The notes under the pieces: generated by a model
What the model saw: only the letters and a program-made list of their open reading frames with translations
Database searches by the model: none
What the model was told of the DNA's origin: nothing
Shown here: positions 61,485-64,000 of the stretch, one piece after another
Numbering within the stretch: position 1 is the stretch's first letter
Layout of the letters: every line of letters starts with the position of its first letter
Translations under genes and position numbers: made by a program
Source: Nocardia iowensis
Lineage (GTDB): Bacteria > Actinomycetota > Actinomycetes > Mycobacteriales > Mycobacteriaceae
Assembly: GCF_019222765.1 (NCBI RefSeq)
Contig: NZ_CP078145.1
Span: 4,154,001-4,218,000, forward strand
Direction: 5' to 3'
Length of the DNA stretch: 64,000 nt

Positions 61485-62660
61485 TCAGCGCGGTCGAAGC
61501 GCACCGGCACCAGCGGCGGCCAGCACGACGAACAGCACCGGAACCGCGAGTCCGACAGTGAGACCGTAGCTTTGGGCCACGAAGCCGATCAGCACGGGGC
61601 CGGTGAAGAAGCCGAGGTAGCCGACGAACGAGACGTTGGCGATCGCTCGGGCCGGCGCCACCGTCGAGACGGTGCCGCTCGCGGCGAAAGCCAGCGGCAG
61701 CGTGAACGAGATGCCGAAACCGAACGCCGCCAACCCGATCAGCGCCGCGATCGTGTCGCCGATCAGCAATCCGGCGCCAAGACCGAGTCCGGCGGCGAGA
61801 GTGCCGACAAGGAAGGGCCGCACCGGCCCGAACCGCGTGACGAGCCGATCACCGACCAGCCGACCGGCGAACATCGATCCGGCGAAGAGCGCGAACCCGA
61901 GCGCCGCAATCGTGGTGCTGGCGTGCGTCTCGTCGCGCAGGTAGACGGCGGTCCAATCATTGGCGGCGCCCTCGGCCAGCGCCACGCAGAACGCGAGCAT
62001 GCCGAGAACGACCAACCTGGCGGGCCAGTGTCCCGCTATGCCGCGCGCGACCTTCGGACTGCGCACCGTGCGGTCGGTCGCCGACGGTAGCAACCGCCGC
62101 GTGCCCACGACGGCGGCCGCAGTGGCAAGCACGCTGACACCGGCGAAGTGGGCGGGCAGCGCCACGTGGCCCCGCTCGACCGCCGCGCCGACCAGGGAAC
62201 CGCCGATCATGCCCAAACTGTGGCAGGCGTGGATGCCGGACAGCAGCGGTCGTCCACTCGCCTGCTCGACCGCGACACCGTGCGCGTTCATCGCCACGTC
62301 AACGACGCTGTTGACTACCGCGAAAACGAACACCGACGCCGTCAGCCCGACCAGGTTGCCTGCCAGCAGCAACCCCGACAGGGTGAGCGCGAACAGCGGC
62401 ATCGCGGCGCGCAGCGTGGCGCGGCTGCCGAACCGCAGGGTGACGAACTTGCCGAGTTGCAGACCGAACACGGCGCCGATGTTCAGCCCGGCGAACGCGA
62501 TAGCAAGACCGGCTTCGTCGAGCCCGAGTTCGTCCTTGATGGTCGGCGTGCGCGCCACCCACGTCGCGAACAGCGCCCCGGTGAGAAGGAAGGTCAGGCG
62601 AACCGACCACAGTGCCGACCGAACGTCGGCGGCGGTCGCGTCTACCGTGAGCATCGGCAT
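61485..62660 (-). CDS. MFS transporter
   Basis: A 391-residue membrane protein with about twelve helices. The N-half has FATWVARTPTIKDELGLDEA and GLQLGKFVTLRFGSRAT, the loop 2-3 motif of the major facilitator superfamily. Its similarity to the fucose/YbjJ-like group with GIHACHSLGMIGG suggests a sugar or small-molecule carrier. The ATG at 62660 follows GGAGCAGCCCCC. It precedes the GH gene in the same direction, so the two could be an uptake and hydrolysis pair. Confidence 0.88.
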   Translation of the reverse strand: MPMLTVDATAADVRSALWSVRLTFLLTGALFATWVARTPTIKDELGLDEAGLAIAFAGLNIGAVFGLQLGKFVTLRFGSRATLRAAMPLFALTLSGLLLAGNLVGLTASVFVFAVVNSVVDVAMNAHGVAVEQASGRPLLSGIHACHSLGMIGGSLVGAAVERGHVALPAHFAGVSVLATAAAVVGTRRLLPSATDRTVRSPKVARGIAGHWPARLVVLGMLAFCVALAEGAANDWTAVYLRDETHASTTIAALGFALFAGSMFAGRLVGDRLVTRFGPVRPFLVGTLAAGLGLGAGLLIGDTIAALIGLAAFGFGISFTLPLAFAASGTVSTVAPARAIANVSFVGYLGFFTGPVLIGFVAQSYGLTVGLAVPVLFVVLAAAGAGALRPR

Positions 62661-62846
62661 GGGGGCTGCTCCTCTCGCCTGATCTCGAGCCGGTACCCGC
62701 GCCGCCACGCGAGTCACGAATCAGCTAGCGAAACACGAAACCCCGCGCCGGGCAACATCTTTACTCGGCGGCCCGAATCGGCCCGGCCTACACTGGTTTT
62801 GCGGGGCTCGGCGTGTGAACAGGCCGGGTCCAGCAGAGAGTTGGAT

Positions 62847-63605
62847 ATGCACACCGATCTCACCCCACGCCGGTGGGTGGAGTTCGCCGAGATCGACAAT
62901 GTGCGCGATCTCGGCGGCCTGCCCGTGAGCGGCGGCGGCACAACCCGTTTCGGGGTCGTCTATCGATCGAGCACACCGCAGCAGCTGTCCGAAACCGATC
63001 TGGCCTATCTGCTCGGCCCGGTGGGCTTGCGGACCCTCGTCGACCTGCGAATGCCAATGGAGGTGGCACGGGAAGGGTACGGGCGACTCGCGAAAAGCAC
63101 CGTGCGCCTGGTCAATCTCCCGATCTCCGTCCCGGCGAGCACGGCAACACCGGCCGAACTCGCACCGGACGCGCGCCGATACGACCTGCGCAAGCTGTAC
63201 CACGGACTGCTCAGTGGCAGCGCCGCATCGGTGGTGTCCGCGGCCCGACTGATCGCCGACACCCGCCAGCATTCGGTAGTTTTCCATTGCGCCGCAGGCA
63301 AAGACCGGACGGGCGTGCTGGCCGCCATCCTGCTCGACGCGGTCGGCGTCCCCGCGGCAGCCATCGTCGCGGACTACGCGCTCACCGCGGAACGCATCGA
63401 ACGCATCCGCGCCCGCCTCGACACCCTGCACTCCTATCACGGTCTGCCGCCGGTCCGGACCGGGATCCTCGCGGTCGACCCGGCCACCATGCTCCGGTTC
63501 GTGGACGATCTACACGCCGACTACGGCGGTGCCGCAGGCTGGTTGCGCGCGAACGGACTGACCGACGCGGAGCTGGCGGCCCTGCGCCGGGCGATGGTGG
63601 CCTGA
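62847..63605 (+). CDS. PtpB-like tyrosine/dual phosphatase
   Basis: A 252-residue phosphatase. FHCAAGKDRTGVLAAILLD is the CX5R active-site loop with the Lys-Asp typical of the PtpB/Tyr_Ps3 family; NVRDLGGLPVSGGG begins the fold. Members act on phosphotyrosine and phosphoinositides and in M. tuberculosis PtpB is exported during infection. No classical signal is present here. The ATG at 62847 follows AGAGAG. It is divergent from the MFS gene and convergent with the UvrA-like gene. Confidence 0.9.
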   Translation: MHTDLTPRRWVEFAEIDNVRDLGGLPVSGGGTTRFGVVYRSSTPQQLSETDLAYLLGPVGLRTLVDLRMPMEVAREGYGRLAKSTVRLVNLPISVPASTATPAELAPDARRYDLRKLYHGLLSGSAASVVSAARLIADTRQHSVVFHCAAGKDRTGVLAAILLDAVGVPAAAIVADYALTAERIERIRARLDTLHSYHGLPPVRTGILAVDPATMLRFVDDLHADYGGAAGWLRANGLTDAELAALRRAMVA

Positions 63606-63608
63606 CCA

Positions 63609-64000
63609 CTACGCGGCTTCCATGCTCCGCCGCAGATAGTCCGCGGTAATGGACTTATCGTCGGCCATCAGTGCCGAAGGTGTTCCGGTGAACACGATCT
63701 CGCCGCCGTGCTTGCCGCCGTCCGGGCCGAGATCGATCACCCAGTCCGCGCGCTTCACCACCTCCAGGTCGTGTTCGATGACGATCACCGTGTTGCCCGC
63801 GTCGACCAGCCGATCCAGCAGCGCCAGCAAGGTGTCGACGTCGGCCATGTGCAGGCCGGTCGTGGGTTCGTCGAGAACGTAGATGCCGCCGCTGCGGTGC
63901 AGGTGGTCGGCCAGCTTGATGCGCTGGCGTTCACCGCCGGACAGCGAGCTGAGCGAGCGGCCCAGGGTGAGGTAGCCGAGGCCGACCTCGTTGAGCGACC
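63609..64000 (-). CDS. C-terminal part of a UvrA-family ABC protein (5' end outside window)
   Basis: Only the last 130 residues are inside the window. LGYLTLGRSLSSLSGGERQR followed by IKLADHL is the ABC signature and GGIYVLDEPTTGLHMADVDT the Walker B of the second ATPase half; VIVIEHDLEVVKRADWVIDL is the H-loop. It may be UvrA of nucleotide excision repair or one of the UvrA-like resistance paralogues (DrrC-type). The short end (SMEAA) and LGYLTLG fit the paralogues slightly better. It is truncated by the window edge at 64000. Confidence 0.85.
   Translation of the reverse strand, partial: SLNEVGLGYLTLGRSLSSLSGGERQRIKLADHLHRSGGIYVLDEPTTGLHMADVDTLLALLDRLVDAGNTVIVIEHDLEVVKRADWVIDLGPDGGKHGGEIVFTGTPSALMADDKSITADYLRRSMEAA

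Overview
The window looks like chromosomal DNA of a high-GC mycolate actinomycete, most likely Nocardia (inference). The reasons are the strong G/C preference at third codon positions, frequent GTG and TTG starts, leaderless-looking promoters, a MarP-type membrane serine protease, an LpqC-like lipoprotein esterase, a PtpB-like phosphatase, many TetR regulators and KstR-type operator palindromes. No rRNA, tRNA, CRISPR array or intact insertion sequence was seen.

Layout. (1) 1-10 kb is accessory-like: a conjugation-type small membrane protein, AraC and recombinase remnants, an odd AbrB-like protein, secreted orphans, a GGDEF protein, and a gene fusing ArsR to SRPBCC. (2) 10-16 kb holds an archaeal-type AspRS behind a translational T-box, an esterase, and a second, unfused ArsR/SRPBCC pair. 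(3) 16-19 kb encodes an exported M28 peptidase and a MarP-like protease. (4) 19-27 kb is lipid-type metabolism with TetR control (acyl-CoA dehydrogenase, AMACR-type racemase, APH-type kinase, CrtC-like protein). (5) 27-32 kb has a lipoprotein esterase, a large LuxR regulator, a tandem-repeat control region and an epoxide hydrolase. (6) 32-40 kb is a sulfation-type island: cysD-cysNC (PAPS synthesis), IclR, DUF1214, SDR, PAPS sulfotransferase and thioesterase, with three KstR-like boxes at its promoters. (7) 40-46 kb carries TetR-controlled small proteins, an ECF42/DGPF pair and a lone ABC ATPase with its FadR-type regulator. (8) 46.8-50.8 kb has a leucine attenuator, a short leuA lacking the feedback domain, and a large LuxR-type ATPase. 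(9) 51-64 kb holds a D-aminoacylase, two FGGY sugar kinases, a thioredoxin, a bifunctional glucosylglycerol-phosphate synthase/phosphatase, a GH32/43-like hydrolase, an MFS transporter, a tyrosine phosphatase and the end of a UvrA-family gene.

The strongest observations are about RNA and operators. The AspRS leader carries the ten-base T-box core, mutually exclusive helices that expose or hide the Shine-Dalgarno, and an AAC (Asn) codon in the presumed specifier loop. The leuA leader encodes a 13-residue peptide with three consecutive Leu codons that overlaps a terminator. Three matching KstR-like boxes tie PAPS synthesis to a sulfotransferase cluster. A family of GGGAC...GTCCC palindromes recurs at three places.
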